52,851 nt of DNA. Source: an uncultured bacterium (lineage in GTDB: Bacteria > Verrucomicrobiota > Kiritimatiellia > CAIKKV01 > CAIJXV01). Positions 41,420 to 49,239 of this stretch are shown here, one piece after another (position 1 is the first letter of the stretch; every line of letters starts with the position of its first letter). The stretch is taken from NCBI GenBank assembly GCA_903824675.1, contig CAIJXV010000002.1, forward strand, positions 1 through 52,851, in the 5' to 3' direction. The translations under genes were made by a program, and so were the position numbers. The notes below the pieces were generated by a model. It made no database searches, was not told where the DNA came from, and saw only the letters and a program-made list of their open reading frames with translations.

Positions 41420-43375
41420 ATGCCGAAGTCGAACCGCCAGTTCATCCTCCCCATTCCCAAAACGCCGGATCCGTTTATCAACACTCCGCTGATTTCAATC
41501 GGCCCCAACCCCCAGGGGCTCGAGCAGTTTTGGATCTCCTCCTGGAATCACAACGCGGGATCGCTCGGTCTCTGTGTTACGGAACGGGGCGAAGTCCGGC
41601 GCTATCCCTTCAAAAAGGCGAGTTTACCCGGATTTTACAGCGCGGTTTCGGTCGACCCCAACGTCTTGTGGTTATGCGGTAACCTCAGCCAAGTCGTCCG
41701 ACTGGATCTGCGAACCGGTCGCTTTGAAGCTTTCCCCACCGGGGCCCCAAAAGCCCTGGCCTTTCAGGGCATGATTTATGACCCGCCCTCGGGCCAACTC
41801 TTCATGGCCGCTTTCCCGCCACCCGAACTGTGCGCTTTCGCCTTCGACACCCGCACCCGAAAAACCGTCAAAATCTGGCGCGCCATCGCCGATGACCACT
41901 ATATGCGCTGTAGTTTTCCCAATGGGGATGGCTCTTATTCCGCCGTCCTCCATTGCCCCGGCGAATCCCTCATCCGCTGGACCCCCGGCTGCGATGAATT
42001 ACCCACCTTTTCTTTCAACCCCCGGCTCACTACCGAAAAGTTGGATGGAGGCACCACGTATTCCCTGATTTCCAACGAGCGGGGCCACCGCTATTTCCCC
42101 AATCTCGGCGGGTACGATCCGGCGCTGAACCGATTTGAGCCCCAAACTCCATTGCCCGAACGGGAAATGACCTGGTTCGCTCGCCGGGGCGAATGGGCTT
42201 GGGGTATCACCCAAGATAAGGGCATCGGCCTCATGGGCCGCTGGCACCTCCCCACTGGCCGGGTCACGAGCCTCGGATCGCTTCCCGACATGACCATCGC
42301 CAACATTAATCTCACCCGCTCTGGCGATGCGCTCATTGGAGTCAATCTCTTCGGCGTGTTCTTTCGCCTCAACGCTCAAACCGGGGTCCTCGAAATCAGC
42401 CGCCAATTGCCTGTCCTCTCTCATGGTCCTCTCGATTGCCTCTGCGCGGATGCCAAAACCCACACGCTGGTCGGCACTCCGTTTATCACCCAGCGATTCT
42501 GGACGTTTAACCTGCGAACCCGTAAAGGCGAAGATGCCGGACGCGCAGCCCCTGGCTTCGGCGAAGTGCTCCGCACCTGGTCGCTCCATAAAAAAATCTA
42601 TATGGCCGCCTATACCGGAGGAGAGTTGGTTGAGTTCAACCCGCGTCAACCCGCTCGTTTTCCAGAAAATCCCCGGGTGGTAGCCGACCCGCCCGATGGG
42701 ATGCGCCCCGTCGCCGGATGCGACGATGGCCGCCGGATCTTTTATTCGTGCAGTCATCCTTACGGGCACACCGGAAGCGTTCTGACCCGCTATGACGTGC
42801 GTTCCGGTGAAACCCTCTATTTCGACAACGCCTTGCCGGGATTGCAGATCCGCTCGCTTTTCCACGACCCCACCACCCAGTGCCTGATCGCGGGCGCTTC
42901 AGTCCTGTCCGATTGCCAAAGTTGCCCCCCCACCGTCAATCAAACGGCCCTGGCACTGATCAACCCTCAAACCCTCGCGCCCATCAAAATATTCCCCACC
43001 CCCACGGGAATTAACATGCTGGAGGTCCGCGGAGCTTTGGGGCCCCATCGTTGGTTGATCACCGTATCTGGAATTTTCACCCCCGACACCCCGCCGGTCA
43101 CCCGCTGGTTTGCCTGGGATTCGAAATCCGACCATCTGCCGGATTTCCCCTCTCTGCCCGCCCTTCCCTTCCCCGGCTCCATTCAATATGCCGGGAAACC
43201 CGGCCTCTTTATCGTCCAGCACGATTTCAAATTCGATCTTTGGGATTTGCGTAAACCCGCCTTAATCCGCACTCTTCACCGCGACAAACTCGCCTACCGC
43301 GGCTTCGTCGTCGGTCCCGATTTCTATGTCGCCCGCACCCGTTCACTCATCAAAATCAATGATTTTTTAACATGA
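41420..43375 (+). CDS. Large beta-propeller-like protein, unknown function
   Basis: A 651-residue protein built of repeated beta-strand units with WISSWN, LWLCGNLSQVVRLDLRTG, LCAFAFDTRTRKTVK, LTRYDVRSGETLYFDN and similar turns, the look of one or two beta-propellers. There is no signal peptide. It is preceded by AAGGA and followed by a coupled propeller protein (ATGA overlap). It is encoded between GH36 and an oligogalacturonate-lyase-like protein, so carbohydrate binding or lyase activity is plausible, but I cannot name a family and no catalytic motif stands out. Confidence 0.75.
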   Translation: MPKSNRQFILPIPKTPDPFINTPLISIGPNPQGLEQFWISSWNHNAGSLGLCVTERGEVRRYPFKKASLPGFYSAVSVDPNVLWLCGNLSQVVRLDLRTGRFEAFPTGAPKALAFQGMIYDPPSGQLFMAAFPPPELCAFAFDTRTRKTVKIWRAIADDHYMRCSFPNGDGSYSAVLHCPGESLIRWTPGCDELPTFSFNPRLTTEKLDGGTTYSLISNERGHRYFPNLGGYDPALNRFEPQTPLPEREMTWFARRGEWAWGITQDKGIGLMGRWHLPTGRVTSLGSLPDMTIANINLTRSGDALIGVNLFGVFFRLNAQTGVLEISRQLPVLSHGPLDCLCADAKTHTLVGTPFITQRFWTFNLRTRKGEDAGRAAPGFGEVLRTWSLHKKIYMAAYTGGELVEFNPRQPARFPENPRVVADPPDGMRPVAGCDDGRRIFYSCSHPYGHTGSVLTRYDVRSGETLYFDNALPGLQIRSLFHDPTTQCLIAGASVLSDCQSCPPTVNQTALALINPQTLAPIKIFPTPTGINMLEVRGALGPHRWLITVSGIFTPDTPPVTRWFAWDSKSDHLPDFPSLPALPFPGSIQYAGKPGLFIVQHDFKFDLWDLRKPALIRTLHRDKLAYRGFVVGPDFYVARTRSLIKINDFLT

Positions 43376-44520
43376 CCAATCCAGGCGCAACTCTTTATTC
43401 CCGCGAATCTTTCGTCGCCACCTTCCGGGACCCCGATACCGGACGAAGGGTCCGCCAGTTGACCGACCACCCCCAGGGACGGGTTATGAGTTATTTCCGG
43501 GTTCCCAAACACATCCCCGATGGCTGGATGATCGCCCGGATCAACCTCGCCATCCATCCGGAATCCGGTCGGGTTCGGGAGTTGCCACTGGATCGGTTTT
43601 ATTTGCTCCATCTCGACAAAACCACCGGACAAGGCTGGCTATGTGATTCCGCTCAACGTGAAATCTGGTCAGTTGATTTCCCCTTCGGTCTCCCGCGCAA
43701 GATCGCGACCCTTCCCGCCGATTGGCCCTCAAACCGGCATCCGGCAGGCATCACCTGTGATGGTAACTGGGTGATCGCTTCCGATTACGTTTCTGAAAAT
43801 ATCGACATTACCCGCGAACGGGATCCGGTCGCTCTCTGGCGCTATTTCAATCGCAAACGAAGCGGTTCCCTCTGGGCCTGGAACCTGCACGACCATCGGC
43901 TCATTCGTCTGGCCCATTTTGATACGCTCGGGCTGGGTCATATCCTACCTTCCCCCACCCACCCGGAATGGATCGCTTTTTCCACCGATAATTACGAGGC
44001 TGTCGGCCAGCGCATCTGGGCTGTTAAAATCGATGGAAGCGATCTGCATCCCGTCCGTCCCCAGGAACGGGGTGAATGGATTTCTCATGAATTCTGGATG
44101 CCCGATGGCCTCACGCTCGGCTATAAATACCAGGATCGCCGGCAGGATCCCGAACTGATGGAATTACCCTGGGCGGAATATGCGCACGTCCCCACTCATG
44201 TGGGTCTCGCCGATGTGAGCGGCCCTGAAATCTATCAGTCTGCGCCCCTGAACCACTATCATTCCCATGTCATGGTCAGCCCGGATAGTTCCCATCTGCT
44301 CGGCGAAGGCACCGATGGTCATTTCTTCATCTATGCCGCACGCCTGGACCGCACTTCGCCCCGCCTGGATTTTATCCCCCAAGCCCGTCTGCATACTCCC
44401 TATGTCCCCACTTCCGGCATGCACGTCAACGGCGGCTTTTCCCATGATAATCGCTGGCTGTTATACTGCGATCAGGTGGATCAGAAGTTCCAAATCTTTG
44501 CCGTCGAAGTCGCAATCTGA
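43372..44520 (+). CDS. Oligogalacturonate lyase-like seven-bladed propeller
   Basis: A 382-residue cytosolic protein that resembles oligogalacturonide lyase: RRVRQLTDHPQGRV near the start, LGLGHILPSPTHPEWIAFS, IWAVKIDGSDLHPV, GEWISHEFWMPDG, NHYHSHVMVSPDSSHLL and SGMHVNGGFSHDNRWLL. The conserved His residues in these motifs match metal-binding positions of the family. Such enzymes cleave di- or oligogalacturonate from pectin by beta-elimination to keto-sugars. It is translationally coupled to the upstream propeller. True pectin activity is inferred from the family; other uronate oligomers are possible. Confidence 0.75.
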   Translation: MTNPGATLYSRESFVATFRDPDTGRRVRQLTDHPQGRVMSYFRVPKHIPDGWMIARINLAIHPESGRVRELPLDRFYLLHLDKTTGQGWLCDSAQREIWSVDFPFGLPRKIATLPADWPSNRHPAGITCDGNWVIASDYVSENIDITRERDPVALWRYFNRKRSGSLWAWNLHDHRLIRLAHFDTLGLGHILPSPTHPEWIAFSTDNYEAVGQRIWAVKIDGSDLHPVRPQERGEWISHEFWMPDGLTLGYKYQDRRQDPELMELPWAEYAHVPTHVGLADVSGPEIYQSAPLNHYHSHVMVSPDSSHLLGEGTDGHFFIYAARLDRTSPRLDFIPQARLHTPYVPTSGMHVNGGFSHDNRWLLYCDQVDQKFQIFAVEVAI

Positions 44521-44642
44521 AAAAGCGCGATTCATCTGCGGCGGCACAAGAACTGACGCCATCCAACCTCCAAATTCCACACAAAATAAACGTGAATATC
44601 CGGACGGAAGAGGATATTATGACGCGTTTTTAGGAGATCATT

Positions 44643-45953
44643 ATGGCACTGACACGCGACGAAATTCTTGAATATCATCTGGGCGGTAAAATTGGCTTGC
44701 GGGTGACCAAACCCATGGACACTCTCGAAGCCCTCTGCAAAGCCTACACTCCGGGTGTGGCTGAAGCCGTCCGCGAAATTCACCGCCATCCCAAAACCCT
44801 CTACACTCTCACTGCAAAATCCAATCTGGTCGGCGTGGTCACCGATGGAACCGCCATTCTCGGGCTGGGCGACCTCGGCGCCGCCGCCAGTATCCCGGTC
44901 ATGGAGGGCAAAGCCGTCCTCTTCAAGGCTTTTGCCGATGTCGACGGCTGGCCCATCCCGCTTAACCACTGCCGCCAAAATGGACAAAACACCGGACCCA
45001 CCGATCCCCAGCGGGTTATCGACGCGGTTTGCGCCCTCGCCCCGATGTATGGCGGGATCAACCTCGAAGATATCGCCGCGCCCGCCTGTTTTGAAATTGA
45101 GAACAAGCTGGACGAGATGCTCGACATCCCTGTGTTTCATGACGACCAATGGGGCACCGCAGTCATCACCCTTGCCGGCGTCTATAATTACGCCCAACTG
45201 ACCGGCCGTGGGTTGCATGAATTAAAGACCGTCGTCAACGGGGCCGGTGCCGCCGGCATGCGGATCGCCGAAATGCTCAAGGCCGCCGGGGTCAAATCAC
45301 TCTTGATCTGTGATTCCAAGGGAGTCCTGCGCTCCGATCGGCCCGGTTTGTCCGGCAAGAAAAAGGAACATGCCGTTACCACCACGGCCACCACCCTCGG
45401 CGACGCCCTGAAAGGCGCCCATCTCTTTATCGGTGTCTCCGCCGCCGATTGCGTCAAACCCGCCGAGATCCAGGCCATGGCCGATACGCCCGCCATCTTC
45501 GCCATGGCTAATCCCGATCCGGAAATCAAACCGGAAGTCGTCGCCCAAGCCCTTGGTGCCAAGCCGTATATCATGGCGACAGGCCGTTCCGATTATCCCA
45601 ATCAGATCAACAATGTCTTGGGATTTCCTTTCCTTTTCCGTGGCGCCCTCGACTGTGGTGCCCGAACCATCAACCTGGAAATGAAAATGGCGGCCGCGCG
45701 CAAGCTCGCCGATCTCGCCCGCCTACCCGTCCCCCCGTCCGTGTGCAAAATTTACCGGCAAGATCTGTCGTTCGGCACCGGATACATCATCCCCAAGCCG
45801 TTCGATGAACGCTTGTTCCTGGAAATCCCCGTCGCCGTCGCCGAGGCCGCCATGAAATCCGGCGCCGCTCCTGCCGGCGCCCTCGATTTGAACGTCTATC
45901 GGCGGCAACTGGTCGAAAGAAATCGCGGACGGTTGATCACCGCAAAACCATAG
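44643..45953 (+). CDS. Malic enzyme (decarboxylating malate dehydrogenase)
   Basis: A 436-residue short-form malic enzyme: the TDGTAILGLGDLGAAASIPVMEGKA motif, FKAFADVDGWPIP, NLEDIAAPACFEIE with acidic metal ligands, FHDDQWGTAVITLAG and the nucleotide-binding VVNGAGAAGMRIAEMLKAAG. It oxidatively decarboxylates malate to pyruvate, making NADH or NADPH. It lacks the C-terminal phosphotransacetylase-like domain of MaeB. AGGAG precedes the ATG. It stands within the carbohydrate region and links C4 acids to pyruvate. Confidence 0.93.
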   Translation: MALTRDEILEYHLGGKIGLRVTKPMDTLEALCKAYTPGVAEAVREIHRHPKTLYTLTAKSNLVGVVTDGTAILGLGDLGAAASIPVMEGKAVLFKAFADVDGWPIPLNHCRQNGQNTGPTDPQRVIDAVCALAPMYGGINLEDIAAPACFEIENKLDEMLDIPVFHDDQWGTAVITLAGVYNYAQLTGRGLHELKTVVNGAGAAGMRIAEMLKAAGVKSLLICDSKGVLRSDRPGLSGKKKEHAVTTTATTLGDALKGAHLFIGVSAADCVKPAEIQAMADTPAIFAMANPDPEIKPEVVAQALGAKPYIMATGRSDYPNQINNVLGFPFLFRGALDCGARTINLEMKMAAARKLADLARLPVPPSVCKIYRQDLSFGTGYIIPKPFDERLFLEIPVAVAEAAMKSGAAPAGALDLNVYRRQLVERNRGRLITAKP

Positions 45954-46011
45954 GCCCATATGCCCCCTCACAACGCGTTCCCTAGACACAGCGACAAAAC
46001 GCGCCTCACAC

Positions 46012-46069
46012 GGCGCTACTACGAACGGGAGCAAAACGGCGTTAGTAGTAGGCGCGCAAGAGCGCCGTT
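46012..46069. repeat. Inverted-repeat-rich intergenic element
   Basis: Two overlapping inverted repeats: AACGGCG (46035-46041) with CGCCGTT (46063-46069), and an imperfect pair GGCGCTACTAC (46012-46022) with GTAGTAGGCGC (46045-46055). The alternating pairing could switch structures in the leader of the GH30 gene, or mark a REP-like element. Confidence 0.5.
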
Positions 46070-46098
46070 CTTCGCTTCGAATGCATAAGGAGTCTCCC

Positions 46099-47457
46099 AT
46101 GCCCGCTCCCATAACCGTCCGCTTCCATCGCACCTGTTCGCTCGGACCTGATCGCCTCAAAAAACTGGCACCCCTTCGGCTTGATTCCAAACTCCAATCG
46201 GCCAGTGGTTCTTCCATCTTTATCGATGACCAACGCACTTTTCAAACGATCGAGGGATTCGGTGGCGCCTTCACTGAATCGGCCGCATCCGTGCTCAATA
46301 CTCTCCCCGCCGCCCAACAACGCCGTTTCTTTCAGGCCTATTTCGATCCCCTCCGGGGACATGGCTACACCTTCTGCCGGACCCACATGAATAGTTGCGA
46401 TTTCTCGCTCGGCAACTACGCTTGTGCCGATGTCCCGGGCGACCGCAATCTGAACCACTTTTCAATTACTCGCGAGAAACAGTTGTTGATCCCCATGATG
46501 CGCACCGCCCAGCGCGTCGCCGGGAAACCCCTGCAGTTGCTCGTCTCTCCGTGGAGCCCGCCCGCCTGGATGAAAACCAACGGCGAAATGAATCATGGCG
46601 GCAAACTAAAACCCGAATTCCGCGCCACTTGGGCGCTCTATTACTGCCGTTTTATTCAAGCGCTGGAACGCGAAGGCATTCCGATTTGGGGACTCTCCGT
46701 GCAAAATGAACCCGAGGCCACCCAAACTTGGGATTCCTGCTGCTGGACTGCCGAGGAAGAACGGGATTTTGTCCGCGACCACCTCGGCCCCACCTTGAAA
46801 CGCCAACACTTAGCCCATCATAAAATCGTCATCTGGGATCATAACCGCGACCGTCTCTATGAACGCGTCCGAGTCGCTTATGAAGATCGTCGCGCCGCCC
46901 GTTATATCTGGGGCGCCGGGTTCCACTGGTATTGCGGCGACCATTTCGACACGCTCCAGACAACCCATGACGCCTTCCCTGACAAAAAACTTCTCTTTAC
47001 CGAAGGCTGCCAGGAAGGCGGGCCCCATCTCGGATCCTGGGTTCCGGCCGAACGCTACGCCCGCTCCATGATCCAGGACCTCAATCGCTGGACGGTCGGC
47101 TGGATCGATTGGAATCTCCTCCTCGACGAAAAAGGCGGCCCCAATCACGTCGGCAATTTCTGCAGTGCCCCGATCATGGCCGATACCCAGTCCGGGAAAC
47201 TCCTCTTCCAAGGGTCGTATTTCTATATCGGTCACTTCTCTCGATTCATCCGACCCGGCGCCCGCCGTATCCTCTCCGTCGCCACCCACGACGATCTTGA
47301 AACCACGGCCTTCCTCAACCCGGATGGATCACGTGCCGTCGTCATCCTGAATCGCTCTGAAAAAGCCATCGATTTCACCCTGAAAACTCCAGCTGGCGGC
47401 GTGCGCAACCAAAGCCCCGCCCATTCCATTCTCACGGCGACCATTCCCCGCCGTTAA
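46099..47457 (+). CDS. GH30 family glycoside hydrolase
   Basis: A 452-residue enzyme of the GH30 (O-glycosyl hydrolase) type: QTIEGFGGAFTESAASVLN, FCRTHMNSCDFSLGNYA, LLVSPWSPPAWMKTNGEM, the acid/base SVQNEPEATQTWDSCCW (Glu204), and the nucleophile LLFTEGC (Glu302). A C-terminal beta-sandwich follows (AFLNPDGSRAVVILNRSE). GH30 includes beta-glucosidases, beta-1,6-glucanases and xylanases; the specific activity is not readable. No signal peptide, so cytosolic. I start at ATG 46099, since AAGGAG sits 6 bases upstream; an ATG at 46081 lies in front of that site. Confidence 0.92.
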   Translation: MPAPITVRFHRTCSLGPDRLKKLAPLRLDSKLQSASGSSIFIDDQRTFQTIEGFGGAFTESAASVLNTLPAAQQRRFFQAYFDPLRGHGYTFCRTHMNSCDFSLGNYACADVPGDRNLNHFSITREKQLLIPMMRTAQRVAGKPLQLLVSPWSPPAWMKTNGEMNHGGKLKPEFRATWALYYCRFIQALEREGIPIWGLSVQNEPEATQTWDSCCWTAEEERDFVRDHLGPTLKRQHLAHHKIVIWDHNRDRLYERVRVAYEDRRAARYIWGAGFHWYCGDHFDTLQTTHDAFPDKKLLFTEGCQEGGPHLGSWVPAERYARSMIQDLNRWTVGWIDWNLLLDEKGGPNHVGNFCSAPIMADTQSGKLLFQGSYFYIGHFSRFIRPGARRILSVATHDDLETTAFLNPDGSRAVVILNRSEKAIDFTLKTPAGGVRNQSPAHSILTATIPRR

Positions 47458-47474
47458 GTTCGACCGGAACGTCC

Positions 47475-48695
47475 ATGAATTCAAGCGATCTGACCGTTTT
47501 GCGCGATCTCGCCCGACAATATATGGAGATTTGCGTCCAGCCGGTTCAAAAGGAACGCCGCGATCTCTGGCGCCGACATAACAGCCTCCAGCCCACCCGG
47601 CCCCCCATCTATATCCGTGCCTGGGCCTGGCAGGAAATGCCGCAATCCCAATGCCAGTGCACCGATCCCTTGTTCCGCCAGTACGAAGATTTCTTTCGTT
47701 CCCGCCTCTTCTGGAACTCTTTTAACGATGATTCCATCTTCGAACCTTGGATCACCGTTCAGGCGGTCCATGCCAGTGCGGGTTGGGGCCTTTCGGGGAA
47801 TCGGATTTCTAGCGAGGAACGCGGGGGATCTTTCAAAATCGATTACCCCCTCAAATCCCTCTCTGATCTTTCGCAACTCAAGGTCCCCCGTCATGCCATC
47901 GACGAGAAACAAACCGCCACACAGGTCAAGTGCCTGACCGATGCCTTGGGCGACCTCCTTCCGATCAATGTCGATCGCGGACCCGCCTATCGCATGTGGA
48001 CAGGCGACATTTCCACCGATCTCGGCTATCTGCGCGGCATCGAACACTTTATGATGGATATGCTCGATGATCCCGAAGGTCTTCACCGCCTGGTTAAATT
48101 TATGTCTGACGGCATTTTGAAAACGCATGAGGAAGCCGAAGCCGCCGGCGATTGGGGTCTCTGCGCCCAGCAGAATCAAGCGATGCCCTACGCTCTCGAA
48201 CTCCCCGATCCCGCCGCCAATGTCAACGGTGTGCCCCGACGCTCGCTCTGGACTTACGTTGCCGCCCAGGAATGCACCGCCATTTCGCCGGCGATGCACG
48301 AGGAGTTCATCCTCCGCTATCAAATGCCCCTGATTAAACCCTTCGGCCTCGTCGCCTATGGCTGTTGCGAGGATCTCACCCATAAAATCGACATGCTCCG
48401 CCAGATCCCCAACCTGCGGCGAATCGCGGTTTCGCCCTTTGCCGATGTCGCCCAATGCGCCCAACAGATCGGCCGGGATTATGTCATCAGCTACCGACCC
48501 AGTCCGGCCGATATGGTCAGTTACGGATTCGATCCCGTTCGAATCCGGTCCATCCTGAAACGGGACCTGACCTTCTGCAAAAACGGAATCGTCGATATCA
48601 CGCTCAAGGATGTCGAAACCGTCCAGAGCGACCCGAATCGTATCCGGCGCTGGGTCGCCCTCACCCGCAAAATCATTGACGAAGTCTACGATTGA
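47475..48695 (+). CDS. URO-D superfamily protein (uroporphyrinogen decarboxylase-like)
   Basis: A 406-residue protein of the uroporphyrinogen-decarboxylase superfamily, judged from an IKPFGLVAYGCCEDLTHKIDML strand, FADVAQCAQQIGRDYVISYRP and a C-terminal IRSILKRDL region. It lacks the short Arg-rich substrate motif of true HemE and is longer, so heme synthesis is unlikely. Similar proteins in PVC and Firmicutes genomes sit in sugar-degradation or methyl-transfer clusters. Here it follows GH30 by 17 bases and probably shares its transcript. The reaction is unknown. Confidence 0.75.
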   Translation: MNSSDLTVLRDLARQYMEICVQPVQKERRDLWRRHNSLQPTRPPIYIRAWAWQEMPQSQCQCTDPLFRQYEDFFRSRLFWNSFNDDSIFEPWITVQAVHASAGWGLSGNRISSEERGGSFKIDYPLKSLSDLSQLKVPRHAIDEKQTATQVKCLTDALGDLLPINVDRGPAYRMWTGDISTDLGYLRGIEHFMMDMLDDPEGLHRLVKFMSDGILKTHEEAEAAGDWGLCAQQNQAMPYALELPDPAANVNGVPRRSLWTYVAAQECTAISPAMHEEFILRYQMPLIKPFGLVAYGCCEDLTHKIDMLRQIPNLRRIAVSPFADVAQCAQQIGRDYVISYRPSPADMVSYGFDPVRIRSILKRDLTFCKNGIVDITLKDVETVQSDPNRIRRWVALTRKIIDEVYD

Positions 48696-48717
48696 AGCCG
48701 TCTAACCGAATCAACCG

Positions 48718-48933
48718 ATGAATCACCTTCTGATAGCACTCGTGATGGCTCTTGCGGTAACAGGCCCGGCCCTTATCGTATCCGGAATACCTTGGGTCGC
48801 ACTGGTGATTCTGCTCTGTTCGCTCCGTGTCATAAACTGGAAGACGGGCCGAATCATCCTGATTGCGACGGGTGTGTTTGCCATTCTGGGAATTGTCATC
48901 GTTGCCGGGATATTGTCTCTTGCCGGATTTTAA
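48718..48933 (+). CDS. Small two-helix membrane protein, 71 residues
   Basis: A 71-residue protein with two long hydrophobic segments (LLIALVMALAVTGPALIVSG and IILIATGVFAILGIVIVAGI) joined by a short basic loop. It follows the URO-D-like gene by 22 bases. No family is recognised and no strong ribosome site is seen, so I rate it as probable rather than certain. Confidence 0.5.
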   Translation: MNHLLIALVMALAVTGPALIVSGIPWVALVILLCSLRVINWKTGRIILIATGVFAILGIVIVAGILSLAGF

Positions 48934-48950
48934 AGGCGACCAGACGTTTC

Positions 48951-48987
48951 GGTAGGGACACCTCGCCCTACCCGCCTTCCTTTTTTT
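48951..48987 (+). terminator. Possible weak terminator
   Basis: Stem GGTAGGG/CCCTACC (48951-48957 and 48966-48972) with an 8-base loop; TTTTTTT at 48981-48987 begins 8 bases beyond the stem. The offset T-run makes it a weak candidate. Confidence 0.4.
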
Positions 48988-49183
48988 ATGCGAAACCCGG
49001 CAGTCCCGTCGGGCGGGGTGAGGGCTCGTGCTACGTAGTGAAAACAGAGTCACTGACTTCGCAGAGTTGCACATCCCGGCTCCAATTGCCGAAGAATGAA
49101 ATCCGAAAGATCGACCTTCAAAATTCTACCGTTCAGAATTCGTCAATCTGCGGTTCCAGGGACATCTCACGCCAGCCAATAAA

Positions 49184-49217
49184 CCTACAGACTAAGCCCC
49201 TACAGCCTATCAGCCTT
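49184..49217. repeat. Degenerate short tandem repeat of CCTACAG
   Basis: CCTACAG occurs at 49184-49190 and 49199-49205, followed by CCTATCAG and CCTTC. It lies 23 bases downstream of fucI (minus strand). Such short degenerate arrays are seen in many bacterial genomes; no role is evident. Confidence 0.4.
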
Positions 49218-49239
49218 CTTCCCTGCCGCCTTCTCCCCC

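Larger units (their letters stand above)
48934..49239. other. Intergenic stretch without a gene
   Basis: These 306 bases hold no credible reading frame on either strand. A hairpin at 48951-48972 (GGTAGGG with CCCTACC) is followed 8 bases later by a T7 run (48981-48987), a possible weak terminator for the upstream genes. Near the other end (49184-49217) are degenerate copies of CCTACAG. Confidence 0.6.

Noticed and set aside
47481-48464. A 327-codon minus-strand frame opposite the URO-D-like gene
   Set aside because: The plus-strand protein has family features and a good start; the minus frame does not.
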